Source: Tissierellia bacterium (GTDB lineage: Bacteria; Bacillota; Clostridia; Tissierellales; Sedimentibacteraceae). From it: 45,312 nt of DNA. The stretch lies in NCBI GenBank assembly GCA_012520455.1, contig JAAYOE010000109.1:1-45312 (forward strand), written 5' to 3'. The position numbers and the translations under genes are program-made. Positions 28,585 through 37,456 of this stretch are shown piece after piece (within the stretch, counting starts at the first letter, position 1; each line of letters begins with the position of its first letter). The notes under the pieces were generated by a model. It saw only the letters and a list, made by a program, of their open reading frames with translations, made no database searches and was not told the DNA's origin.

Positions 28585-28962
28585 ATGGCAAGCAGAAGAA
28601 ATAGCAGGTTGTCAGAAGAAGTTAAAAGGGCCTTGTCCGAGATTATCAGAAGTGATGTAAAGGATCCTCGAATTTCAGAACTTATGAGCATAACCGATGT
28701 CCAGGTAACGGAAGATTTAAAATTTGCCAAAATATTTGTTTCAGACTACAAGGATATTGAATCAACCCTAAGAGCCCTTGAAAGCGCCAAGGGATTTATT
28801 AGAAGAGAAATCGGCAAGAAAGTCAAAATGAGGATTATTCCTGAACTGATTTTCTTAAGGGACGATTCAATCGAAAGAGGGATGCAAATAAGCAAGCTTA
28901 TTGACAAGGTAATCGAAGAAGATGAAGTTAGGAAGGTTAATAAGGATAATGCTGAAGAATGA
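28585..28962 (+). CDS. rbfA: Ribosome-binding factor A
   Basis: RLSEEVKRALSEIIRSDVKDPRI...MSITDVQVTEDLKFAKIFV. Confidence 0.96.
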   Translation: MASRRNSRLSEEVKRALSEIIRSDVKDPRISELMSITDVQVTEDLKFAKIFVSDYKDIESTLRALESAKGFIRREIGKKVKMRIIPELIFLRDDSIERGMQISKLIDKVIEEDEVRKVNKDNAEE

Positions 28963-29914
28963 TGTGAAGGAAATTCTTGAATTAATAAAGACTTCTGATA
29001 AAATCTGCATAGCAGGACATATGGCACCGGATGGAGACTGTATAGGGTCAGTAATGGCCCTGTATAAGTTCCTGAAACCTTTAAACAAAAACTTTACCGT
29101 CATGATTGACGGGACCATTCCCTTTAATTATAAACCATTTGTAGATGAAACCATCATGGTTAAGGACTACGACAATGAAAAATTCGACCTCTTGTTTGTA
29201 CTGGATACAAGCGATACAAAGAGACTGGGAAAATTTGAGGATGTGCTGAACAACTCAAAGAAAAGGATAGTTATCGACCACCACAAAACAAATAAGGGTT
29301 TTGGCGATATCAATATCATAGATCCGGAAATGAGTTCCACCGGCGAGCTCTTGTATGATATTCTTAAGCTTACGGGAATGGAGATTACAAGCGAAGTTGC
29401 GGTTTTGATATACATTGCTGTTTTAACGGACACCGGAAAGTTTTCATACGCAAACACCACAAGCCGGACTCACGTGAAAACAGCGGAACTCATTGATTTA
29501 GGCGTAAATGTGTCGGAAATAGATAATCTTGTGTACAATTCAAAACCTGCCGATGTGGTCAAGGCATTTATTGACAGTGTGAGCAAGGTTGAGCTGTATT
29601 ATGAAAACAAATTAGGCATTACCGCTATAACCAAGGACCTCTTAGCCAAAAACAAAGTAGAGATGGCTGATCTAGACGGCGTTGTCGAATATATAAGAGA
29701 AATCAAGGAAGTTGAGGTATCCTGTCTCCTGAAAGAATATGACGAAAGTACCAAGGTAAGCCTCAGATCCAAGAATAAGATAGATGTGTCCGCCATTTCT
29801 CTTAAGTACCAAGGGGGAGGCCATGCAAAGGCTGCAGGTTTTGAACTCAAAGAAAACATTGAAAATACGAAAAGAATTATTATAGAGGAATTCAAAGAGC
29901 TTTTGGTGCAATGA
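28949..29914 (+). CDS. nrnA: DHH-family oligoribonuclease/pAp phosphatase NrnA-like
   Basis: GHMAPDGDCIGSVMAL; VIDHHKTN; C-terminal GGGHAKAAGF. Confidence 0.92.
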   Translation: MLKNDVKEILELIKTSDKICIAGHMAPDGDCIGSVMALYKFLKPLNKNFTVMIDGTIPFNYKPFVDETIMVKDYDNEKFDLLFVLDTSDTKRLGKFEDVLNNSKKRIVIDHHKTNKGFGDINIIDPEMSSTGELLYDILKLTGMEITSEVAVLIYIAVLTDTGKFSYANTTSRTHVKTAELIDLGVNVSEIDNLVYNSKPADVVKAFIDSVSKVELYYENKLGITAITKDLLAKNKVEMADLDGVVEYIREIKEVEVSCLLKEYDESTKVSLRSKNKIDVSAISLKYQGGGHAKAAGFELKENIENTKRIIIEEFKELLVQ

Positions 29915-30777
29915 TAGGAGTACTGAATATTTTAAAGCCGACAGGCATGACATCCCATGATGTTGTAAACAGGGTAAGAAAAATTTTAAATATTAAGAAA
30001 GCAGGCCATGCGGGCACTCTTGACCCCAATGCAGCCGGAGTTTTGGTTGTTTGCGTGGGTAAGGCGACAAAGGTCAGCGAATACTTAATGAGGGGCGACA
30101 AAGAATATATATGCCAGCTTATATTAGGTAAGGCAACCGACACTCAAGACAGCTACGGCAGGGTTACTCATATATCAAATAAGACTAAGGTGACCCCGGA
30201 AGAATTGAATGAAGTTTTAAAAAGATTTACAGGAGACCTGGTCCAAATTCCTCCTGCATATTCAGCCGTTAAATTAAAGGGGAAAAAGCTCTACGAGTAT
30301 GCCCGACAGAATATTCCGGTTGAAAAAGCAGGAAGAAGGATTGTTATTTATGATATTAAGCTGATTAACTTTAATGGAAACAGTGCCCTCCTAAAAATCA
30401 AATGCAGCAAGGGAACATACATGAGAACTCTTTGCAATGATATGGGCATCTCCTTAGGTACCTACGGCCATATGGGAGTTTTAATAAGAACTCAATCTAA
30501 CGGTTTATCCATTAATGATTCCGTAACCTTAGAGGAGTTGAAGTTTTTGAATGATACCAACAAATTGGATGAATGCCTGATTCCTCTTGAAAATATCTAT
30601 AAATTAGATAAAATTACAGTAGATTCAAAGCATTACGACAGGTTGACAGCGGGCAATGAGGTTGATGGGGGAATAAAGGTAAATAGGGATGAAATCTATG
30701 TATATTGCAGGGATAAGCTCATAGGTATAGGAAAAACAAGAAACGGCAGGGTAAAAATAGACAAGATGCTTGTTTAG
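29911..30777 (+). CDS. truB: tRNA pseudouridine(55) synthase
   Basis: GVLNILKPTGMTSHDVVNRVRK; KKAGHAGTLDPNAAGVL. Confidence 0.97.
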   Translation: MIGVLNILKPTGMTSHDVVNRVRKILNIKKAGHAGTLDPNAAGVLVVCVGKATKVSEYLMRGDKEYICQLILGKATDTQDSYGRVTHISNKTKVTPEELNEVLKRFTGDLVQIPPAYSAVKLKGKKLYEYARQNIPVEKAGRRIVIYDIKLINFNGNSALLKIKCSKGTYMRTLCNDMGISLGTYGHMGVLIRTQSNGLSINDSVTLEELKFLNDTNKLDECLIPLENIYKLDKITVDSKHYDRLTAGNEVDGGIKVNRDEIYVYCRDKLIGIGKTRNGRVKIDKMLV

Positions 30778-30788
30778 CAGGTGAGAAA

Positions 30789-31538
30789 ATGGCGAATATA
30801 AACGGTTCATGCATAGCAATAGGTAATTTTGACGGCATTCATATCGGACATGATGTCCTCATAAGAAGAATGATTGACCTAAGCAAGGAAACAGGTCAAA
30901 AAAGCATAATAATAACTTTTAAGTATGTCAAAAATGACCTTAAAAAATCTTCAATGAATATTAAATACATCAACAGTCCTCATACAAAATTTGAAATACT
31001 CAAAACTTACGGCGCAGATGAGGTTGTGGAAATAGAATTAGATGAAATTGTTTCTAAATATTCACCGGAACATTTTATCGAGATGCTGGCGGATGATTAC
31101 AAGGCCAAAAACATTGTTGTGGGCTATAATTTTACATTTGGTCACAGGGCAGCCGGCAATATTAATACGTTGAGGGACTACCAGGACAAATACGGATACT
31201 TGGTGGAGGAAATACCCCCGGTTAAGTATAACGGAATTGCCGTAAGCTCTACCCTTATAAGGACCCTCCTGAATGAAGGTAAGATTTATGAAGCCAATAA
31301 GCTTTTATTGAATAAATACACCATAAGTACAGAAGAATTAAGTTTTAACCGGGAAAAAAACATAGGCTTCATAAGCAACAAAAGCAGCATATTGGTTCCC
31401 CCCGACGGCAAATACCTGGTTAGGACGGGGAAAAAATACTATAATCTGAAGATTGTTTCCAACAAGAACGGAGCTAATCTCATATTTGATGACATAGTTG
31501 AAGGTAATAATGACATTGTATTCATAGATAAGGTCTAA
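30789..31538 (+). CDS. ribF: RibF-like FAD synthetase with short, diverged C-terminus
   Basis: CIAIGNFDGIHIGHDVLI; VVGYNFTFGHRAAGN; VSSTLIRTLL. 249 aa, no recognisable full riboflavin kinase motifs. Confidence 0.85.
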   Translation: MANINGSCIAIGNFDGIHIGHDVLIRRMIDLSKETGQKSIIITFKYVKNDLKKSSMNIKYINSPHTKFEILKTYGADEVVEIELDEIVSKYSPEHFIEMLADDYKAKNIVVGYNFTFGHRAAGNINTLRDYQDKYGYLVEEIPPVKYNGIAVSSTLIRTLLNEGKIYEANKLLLNKYTISTEELSFNREKNIGFISNKSSILVPPDGKYLVRTGKKYYNLKIVSNKNGANLIFDDIVEGNNDIVFIDKV

Positions 31539-31611
31539 TAGTTGAAAAAAATTGGAAATTTAAAAAATTATTATTTACAAAATTCTATTAATATGATAGA
31601 CTTTATTAGTT

Positions 31612-31658
31612 CCATAGACTAAGTTTAACGACTCCTCAACGTTTTGCTTGGATTATGG
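31612..31658 (+). promoter_or_regulatory. Structured rpsO leader
   Basis: CCATA-gact-AAG-ttt-AACG-loop-CGTT-ttg-CTT-ggat-TATGG nested stems in the 5' UTR. Confidence 0.5.
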
Positions 31659-31681
31659 TGAAAAATTATATGGAGGACAAA

Positions 31682-31945
31682 ATGAATAAAGAAATCAAAA
31701 AACAAATCATTGACCAGTACAGGATTAACGAGAAGGACACAGGGTCACCGGAAGTTCAAATAGCCTTGTTAACTTACAGGATCAATAATCTTACCGAGCA
31801 TTTAAAGAACAATAAGAAGGACCATCATTCAAGAAGAGGTCTTTTGCAAATGGTTGGACAAAGAAGAGGTTTCCTTAACTACTTAAAAGAAACTGACATC
31901 GAAAGATATAGAAGCATCATAGCAAAATTAGGATTAAGAAGATAA
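31682..31945 (+). CDS. rpsO: 30S ribosomal protein S15
   Basis: [50 protein letters not shown]. Confidence 0.98.
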   Translation: MNKEIKKQIIDQYRINEKDTGSPEVQIALLTYRINNLTEHLKNNKKDHHSRRGLLQMVGQRRGFLNYLKETDIERYRSIIAKLGLRR

Positions 31946-31949
31946 ACGG

Positions 31950-31971
31950 TAAAGCGGGGGAACCCGCTTTA
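31950..31971 (+). other. Intercistronic hairpin between rpsO and pnp
   Basis: TAAAGCGGG-GGAA-CCCGCTTTA, no poly-T. Confidence 0.7.
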
Positions 31972-31994
31972 TACTTTATACCGAAGGAGGTAAC

Positions 31995-34094
31995 ATGGAA
32001 GAAAAAATATTTAAGTATATGCTTGCCGGAAGAGAATTAAAAGTTACTATCGGCAAAATAGCAGAATTAGCAAACGGCTCTTGTTTAGTCCAATACGGTG
32101 ACACCGTAATCATGGCCAACGTAACGGCATCGAAAGAGCCCAGACAGGGTATTGACTTTTTCCCATTGAGTGTGGATTTTGAGGAGAAGCTCTACTCTGT
32201 AGGGAAAATACCCGGTGGTTTTATCAAAAGGGAAGGAAGGCCGGGAGAAAAGGCAATACTGACTTCACGTTTGATAGACAGACCTTTAAGACCCTTGTTC
32301 CCTAAAGGATACAGGAATGATGTCTCCGTTACTGTTACAGTATTATCGGTAGACCAGGACTGTTCGCCTGAAATAGCAGGGATGATAGGTTCATCAATTG
32401 CCTTGTCCATTTCAGACATTCCCTTTGAAGGTCCTACCGGTGCCGTCAATATCGGACTTATAGACGGTGAATTCATCATTAACCCCAACAGCAAGCAGAG
32501 GGAATTGACAAAACTTGATTTAACCGTATCCGGAACCAAGGAAGCTATCATGATGGTTGAAGCAGGTGCAAAAGAAGTTAGTGAAGAGGTGGTCCTGAAT
32601 GCCATCCTGTTCGCCCATGAAGAAATCAAAAAGCTCTGCGACTTTATAAGTGAAATTACAAGAGAGACAGGTAAAGAAAAGTCAGATTACACCTGTTTTA
32701 CATGTGATGAGGAGATTGAAAAAGAAATCAGGGAATATGCAGACCCCATAATAAACGAAACCGTTATTGAGGAAGACAAACTATTAAGGCAGGAAAAAAT
32801 CGACAACTTTAAAGCGGAAGCCAAAGCCCTGTTTTTGGAAAAATACCCTGAAAATGAAGCAGATATTGACGAAATCCTATACACCATCGTTAAAGAAAAG
32901 GTGAGAGAGAACATTCTTCAAAGAGGTATCAGACCTGACAACAGGGGTATAGACGAAATCAGGAAAATAAGCTGCGAAGTAGGCCTCCTGCCGAGGACAC
33001 ACGGGTCAGGACTATTCACCAGGGGACAGACCCAGGTTCTGACAGTTGCTACCCTTGGTTTAGGCAGTGATGAGCAGACTTTGGACGGTATTTCGGAAGA
33101 AACCTCTAAGCGTTACATGCATCATTACAATTTTCCATCCTACTCCGTAGGGGAAACAAGACCATCCAGGGGACCGGGCAGGAGGGAAATAGGTCACGGT
33201 GCTTTGGCGGAAAGGGCCTTGGAGCCGGTAATTCCCGGCGAAGAAGAATTCCCATACACAATCAGACTTGTTTCAGAGGTATTAAGCTCTAACGGTTCAA
33301 CCTCCCAGGCAAGTGTGTGCGGCTCAACCTTAGCCCTGATGGATGCAGGGGTGCCGATAAAAGCACCGGTTGCGGGAGTTGCAATGGGGCTGATGAAAGA
33401 AGGAGACAAGGTAGTTATACTGACGGACATTCAAGGGCTGGAAGATTTCTTCGGAGACATGGACTTTAAGGTTGCAGGAACTAAAGAAGGGATAACTGCT
33501 ATTCAAATGGATATAAAAGTCCATGGAATCGACAAAGACATCCTGACTGCCGCTTTGGAAAAGGCCCGTATAGGCAGGTTGTTCATCCTGGATAAAATGC
33601 TCGAATGCATCGACAAGCCAAGAGAAGAAGTGAGCAAATATGCGCCGAAGATCATAACAATGCACATTGATACTGAAAAAATCAGAGAAGTGATTGGTAC
33701 CGGCGGAAAGGTAATAAATAAAATAATTGAAGAGACGGGCGTTAAGATTGATATTGAAGATGACGGCACCGTTTCCATAGCTGCCGAAAATGTTGAAAGT
33801 GCATACAAGGCTAAGAAAATAATCGAAGGTATAGTTAAGGAAATTGAAGTTGACGAAATTATCTTAGGAAAAGTAGTCAGAATAGAATCCTACGGAGCTT
33901 TCGTTCAACTTTCTGAAAATAAAGACGGCTTACTTCATATTTCACAAATAGACAACAAGAGAGTGGGTAAAGTTGAGGATGTATTGAAAATTGGAGATGA
34001 AGTATTGGTAAAAGTAATCGATATCGACGATAAGGGCAAAATCAAGCTTTCAAGAAAGGCAGCCATGCAGCAGACAAAAGATCAACCCAAATAA
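31995..34094 (+). CDS. pnp: Polyribonucleotide nucleotidyltransferase
   Basis: Two RNase PH cores, KH ([31 protein letters not shown]) and S1 domains. Confidence 0.98.
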   Translation: MEEKIFKYMLAGRELKVTIGKIAELANGSCLVQYGDTVIMANVTASKEPRQGIDFFPLSVDFEEKLYSVGKIPGGFIKREGRPGEKAILTSRLIDRPLRPLFPKGYRNDVSVTVTVLSVDQDCSPEIAGMIGSSIALSISDIPFEGPTGAVNIGLIDGEFIINPNSKQRELTKLDLTVSGTKEAIMMVEAGAKEVSEEVVLNAILFAHEEIKKLCDFISEITRETGKEKSDYTCFTCDEEIEKEIREYADPIINETVIEEDKLLRQEKIDNFKAEAKALFLEKYPENEADIDEILYTIVKEKVRENILQRGIRPDNRGIDEIRKISCEVGLLPRTHGSGLFTRGQTQVLTVATLGLGSDEQTLDGISEETSKRYMHHYNFPSYSVGETRPSRGPGRREIGHGALAERALEPVIPGEEEFPYTIRLVSEVLSSNGSTSQASVCGSTLALMDAGVPIKAPVAGVAMGLMKEGDKVVILTDIQGLEDFFGDMDFKVAGTKEGITAIQMDIKVHGIDKDILTAALEKARIGRLFILDKMLECIDKPREEVSKYAPKIITMHIDTEKIREVIGTGGKVINKIIEETGVKIDIEDDGTVSIAAENVESAYKAKKIIEGIVKEIEVDEIILGKVVRIESYGAFVQLSENKDGLLHISQIDNKRVGKVEDVLKIGDEVLVKVIDIDDKGKIKLSRKAAMQQTKDQPK

Positions 34095-34111
34095 TAAAAC
34101 AAAGGAAAGAC

Positions 34112-34146
34112 AATAAAATCGAGGCAAAGACCTTGATTTTTATTAT
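34112..34146 (+). terminator. Probable terminator after pnp
   Basis: AATAAAATCGAGG ... CCTTGATTTTTATT imperfect stem with T-rich 3' arm. Confidence 0.55.
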
Positions 34147-34249
34147 TTAATAATATATTGTATTTAATAAAAAAATTTGGTAAGATTGGTATAGATATAT
34201 ATCATAAACGTACCCCTTTAATAATACATATAGGATAAGGGGGAGGCTT

Positions 34250-34405
34250 ATGAAATTTTTTTGCAATGCTGAATTCATAAGAAAAGCATTAATTATAATA
34301 TTTTTAACCATAATAATTATATTATTGATAATGGGCAGGTTCAGAACAATGAGGGTTAAAATGATAGGGGAGGTCGTGCCCGTGGCAAAAACCTTCATGA
34401 TCTAA
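34250..34405 (+). CDS. 51-aa predicted single-pass membrane protein
   Basis: Not in the supplied ORF list. MKFFCNAEFIRKALIIIFLTIIIILLIMGRFRTMRVKMIGEVVPVAKTFMI; SD GGGGGAGG 6 nt before ATG. Confidence 0.6.
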   Translation: MKFFCNAEFIRKALIIIFLTIIIILLIMGRFRTMRVKMIGEVVPVAKTFMI

Positions 34406-34435
34406 AGAGCAGAAGATACTTTAACCGGAGGAAAA

Positions 34436-35716
34436 ATGATAAAAAAGCACACATTGGATAACGGAATCAGAATTGTAATGGAAAAAATCGATTATGTGAG
34501 GTCTGCTTCCATAGGCATATGGGTAAATGTAGGCTCAAATAACGAAAACGAAGAAACAAACGGATTATCACACTTTATTGAACACATGCTTTTCAAGGGA
34601 ACAAAGAATAGGAAAGCAAACGAAATTGCAGAAGAAATAGACAGCATAGGGGGCCAGCTGAACGCCTTCACAAGCAAGGAATGCACCTGCTTTTACGTCA
34701 AGGTGCTGGATGAAAACATTAAAGAAGCAGTAGATATACTTTCGGATATGTTCTTTAACCCTCTATTCTCACAGGAGGAAATAGATAAAGAAATATCCGT
34801 TGTTATTGAAGAAATTAAAATGTATGAAGATTCACCAGAGGATCTTGTACATGACAAGCTGTCTGAAATAATATTCAATGACAGCCCCATGGCTTACAAT
34901 ATTCTTGGCACGGAAAAAAACCTGAGAACTTTTACCAAAGAAAAGGTCAAAAGATTCATGAATGAAAATTATTCTCCATCCAATACGGTGATTTCAATTG
35001 CCGGGAATTTTGACGAGGAAGAATTCATCAGCCGGATAGAGGAAAAATTCAAGGATTGGGTCAATAAGGCAGCTGAAAATGTACATATCGAATCCAATTA
35101 TCAAAGGAAGGTAGTCGGTATTAACAAAGATTTGGAGCAGGTCCACATGTGCATAGGAAACAAAACCTTTGGACGGCACGATAATAACTACCATTCTTTG
35201 TTGGTTTTAAATAATTTATTCGGGGGAACGATGAGCTCAAGAATTTTCCAGGAGGTAAGAGAGAAGAAGGGTCTGGTTTATTCTATCTATTCATCCGTAA
35301 CCAACTACTCAGATACAGGTATTTTCAGCATTTACGCAGGTATGGGCTATGAACAGGCTGAAGATACTTTAAGAACCATACTGAAAGAAATGTCAAACAT
35401 TAAGAAGGGCAATATAACGGAAGAAGAATTCTTGCGAGCTAAACAGCAGATTAAAGGGAATTATATCTTAAGCCTTGAGAGCACATCAAGCAGGATGTCG
35501 GCCATAGGAAGAAGAGAACTCTTATACAATGAAATTTTATATCCCGATGAGATTATTGAAGCTATCAACAAGGTTGAAATGAAGGATGTATTGAATGTTG
35601 CAAAGGACTTGTTTAAAACTGAGGATTTAAGCGTTACATTTACCGGCAATTTAAGCAAATATCCTGAACTTGAGGATAAAATCAATAAAGTATTAGGAGA
35701 AAAATATGAAAGTTAA
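34436..35716 (+). CDS. M16 family (insulinase-like) zinc peptidase
   Basis: [17 protein letters not shown] (HxxEH); position after pnp. Confidence 0.95.
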   Translation: MIKKHTLDNGIRIVMEKIDYVRSASIGIWVNVGSNNENEETNGLSHFIEHMLFKGTKNRKANEIAEEIDSIGGQLNAFTSKECTCFYVKVLDENIKEAVDILSDMFFNPLFSQEEIDKEISVVIEEIKMYEDSPEDLVHDKLSEIIFNDSPMAYNILGTEKNLRTFTKEKVKRFMNENYSPSNTVISIAGNFDEEEFISRIEEKFKDWVNKAAENVHIESNYQRKVVGINKDLEQVHMCIGNKTFGRHDNNYHSLLVLNNLFGGTMSSRIFQEVREKKGLVYSIYSSVTNYSDTGIFSIYAGMGYEQAEDTLRTILKEMSNIKKGNITEEEFLRAKQQIKGNYILSLESTSSRMSAIGRRELLYNEILYPDEIIEAINKVEMKDVLNVAKDLFKTEDLSVTFTGNLSKYPELEDKINKVLGEKYES

Positions 35717-36140
35717 GTTAGTGAAGAAAAATCCCTTTAAGATACCGGAGTACGAAACTAAGGGGTCAGCAGGAGTAGACCTCCAGGCGAATGTTGATGA
35801 ACCGCTAATTTTAAAACCAATGGAAAGAGCACTGGTTCCAACGGGTTTATTTATTGAATTACCTGAAGGCTACGAGGCACAAATAAGGGCAAGAAGCGGT
35901 TTGGCAATCAAGCACGGCATAAGTCTTGTAAACGGCATAGGAACCGTTGATTCGGATTACAGGGGGGAAATAAAGGTAATCCTTATAAATTTAGGGGCTG
36001 ATGATTTCATAATAAACAAGGGGGACAGGATTGCCCAGATGGTAATTATGAAGCATGAGCAGGTTAAATTTGAATTGGCAGAAGAGCTTAATGAAACAGA
36101 AAGAGGCCCGGGAGGCTTCGGACACACGGGTATTCATTGA
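35706..36140 (+). CDS. dut: dUTP diphosphatase
   Basis: [41 protein letters not shown]. Confidence 0.96.
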   Translation: MKVKLVKKNPFKIPEYETKGSAGVDLQANVDEPLILKPMERALVPTGLFIELPEGYEAQIRARSGLAIKHGISLVNGIGTVDSDYRGEIKVILINLGADDFIINKGDRIAQMVIMKHEQVKFELAEELNETERGPGGFGHTGIH

Positions 36141-36188
36141 CACGATATGTAAATTAATAATAATTGCTGATTATGGGGGGGATAATAT

Positions 36189-36422
36189 ATGAAGCTTAGC
36201 GAATTATACAGCAAAGAGATAATCAATGTGGACACGGGAGAAAATTTGGGGATTTTCGGTGATTGTGACCTGGTTATTGATGAAAAAACAGGGGAAATAA
36301 TCAGTTTTATATCCGGAGGCAACTCACCCTTCGCTTTTTTCAAAGAACCCAAAAGAAAAGAAATCCTGTGGAAAAATATCAAAAAAATCGGAAGCGACAT
36401 GATAATTATTGAAAATGATTAA
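36189..36422 (+). CDS. YlmC/YmxH family (PRC-barrel) protein
   Basis: MKLSELYSKEIINVDTGENLGIFGDCDLVIDEKTGEI. Confidence 0.88.
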   Translation: MKLSELYSKEIINVDTGENLGIFGDCDLVIDEKTGEIISFISGGNSPFAFFKEPKRKEILWKNIKKIGSDMIIIEND

Positions 36423-36518
36423 ATGTTAAATTTCTTTCGCATCAGTGGTATGGGGGGCCGGAGGGATGCAGCCAATACGTGGTTTTAAACATGTATAAAA
36501 TTATTAAAACTTCAAAGA

Positions 36519-36546
36519 ATAATCAGGAATACCTGATTATTTTTTT
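36519..36546 (+). terminator. Terminator hairpin abutting the SD of the ClpP-like gene
   Basis: ATAATCAGG-AATA-CCTGATTAT plus T6; GGAGG starts 2 nt later. Confidence 0.8.
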
Positions 36547-36557
36547 ATGGAGGAAAA

Positions 36558-37364
36558 ATGGAAAACAATAAGCTAAACATACCCCCTGATATAAGACAAG
36601 AGGCCTTCAAGGAAATGAAGGCAGGAGGAAACAGCATACAAACGCAGGATAAAAACGAAACCATGAATCCTTTTGTATTCAGCGGAACACCAAGTGACAA
36701 TGAAGACTCGGGCCAGCCCATAGAAAATGTCAAGCAAGTTGGAAGCGTCACCCAGGTAGAGCCTGTAAAGGATATTTGTTTTATAAACATAATCGGTGAA
36801 ATTGAAGGCCATACTGCCCTGCCTCCCCAAAGCAAAACAACCAAGTATGAGCACATAATCCCCTTGGTTATAGGAGCTGAAATGGATCCCCAGATAAAGG
36901 GAGTCCTCTTATTGATAAATACCATGGGAGGGGATGTTGAAGCCGGTCTTGCCATTTCTGAATTGGTAGCCAGCATTACAAAACCCACGGTTTCTATCGT
37001 ATTGGGCGGGGGACACAGCATAGGAACAGCCTTGGCGGTTTCGGCAGATTATTCTTTCATAGCACCCACGGGAACAATGACCATCCACCCCATACGAACC
37101 AACGGATTAGTCATAGGAGTACCCCAGACCTTCAGATACTTTCAAAAAATGCAGGAGAGGATTACCGATTTTATCGTTATGAACTCAAATGTCAATAAAG
37201 AGGCCCTGTTGGAATACATGTATGAAACAGATGAAATAGCAAATGATGTCGGGACCGTATTAAATGCGGAAGAAGTGGTAAACATCGGTCTTATCGATGA
37301 AATTGGCGGATTCAGTAAAGCCATGGAAAAATTAAGGGACTTAATCGACAAAATAGGGAAATAA
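36558..37364 (+). CDS. ClpP/TepA-like translocation-enhancing protease family protein
   Basis: INTMGGDVEAGLAISELVASITKPTVSIVLGGGHSIGTALAVSADYSFIAPTGTMTIHPIR. Confidence 0.92.
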   Translation: MENNKLNIPPDIRQEAFKEMKAGGNSIQTQDKNETMNPFVFSGTPSDNEDSGQPIENVKQVGSVTQVEPVKDICFINIIGEIEGHTALPPQSKTTKYEHIIPLVIGAEMDPQIKGVLLLINTMGGDVEAGLAISELVASITKPTVSIVLGGGHSIGTALAVSADYSFIAPTGTMTIHPIRTNGLVIGVPQTFRYFQKMQERITDFIVMNSNVNKEALLEYMYETDEIANDVGTVLNAEEVVNIGLIDEIGGFSKAMEKLRDLIDKIGK

Positions 37365-37456
37365 ATTGCCGTTGCGAAAGCTGCTTGCCCTGTGTTATAA
37401 TAAATGCAATCAATGAAGCAAGCAGCTTAAAAAAAGTTCAGGGGGAAGTTTTTTTA

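Noticed and set aside
36423-36488. 21-codon ORF before the ClpP-like gene
   Set aside because: No SD and no recognisable pattern; cannot be supported as a leader peptide.
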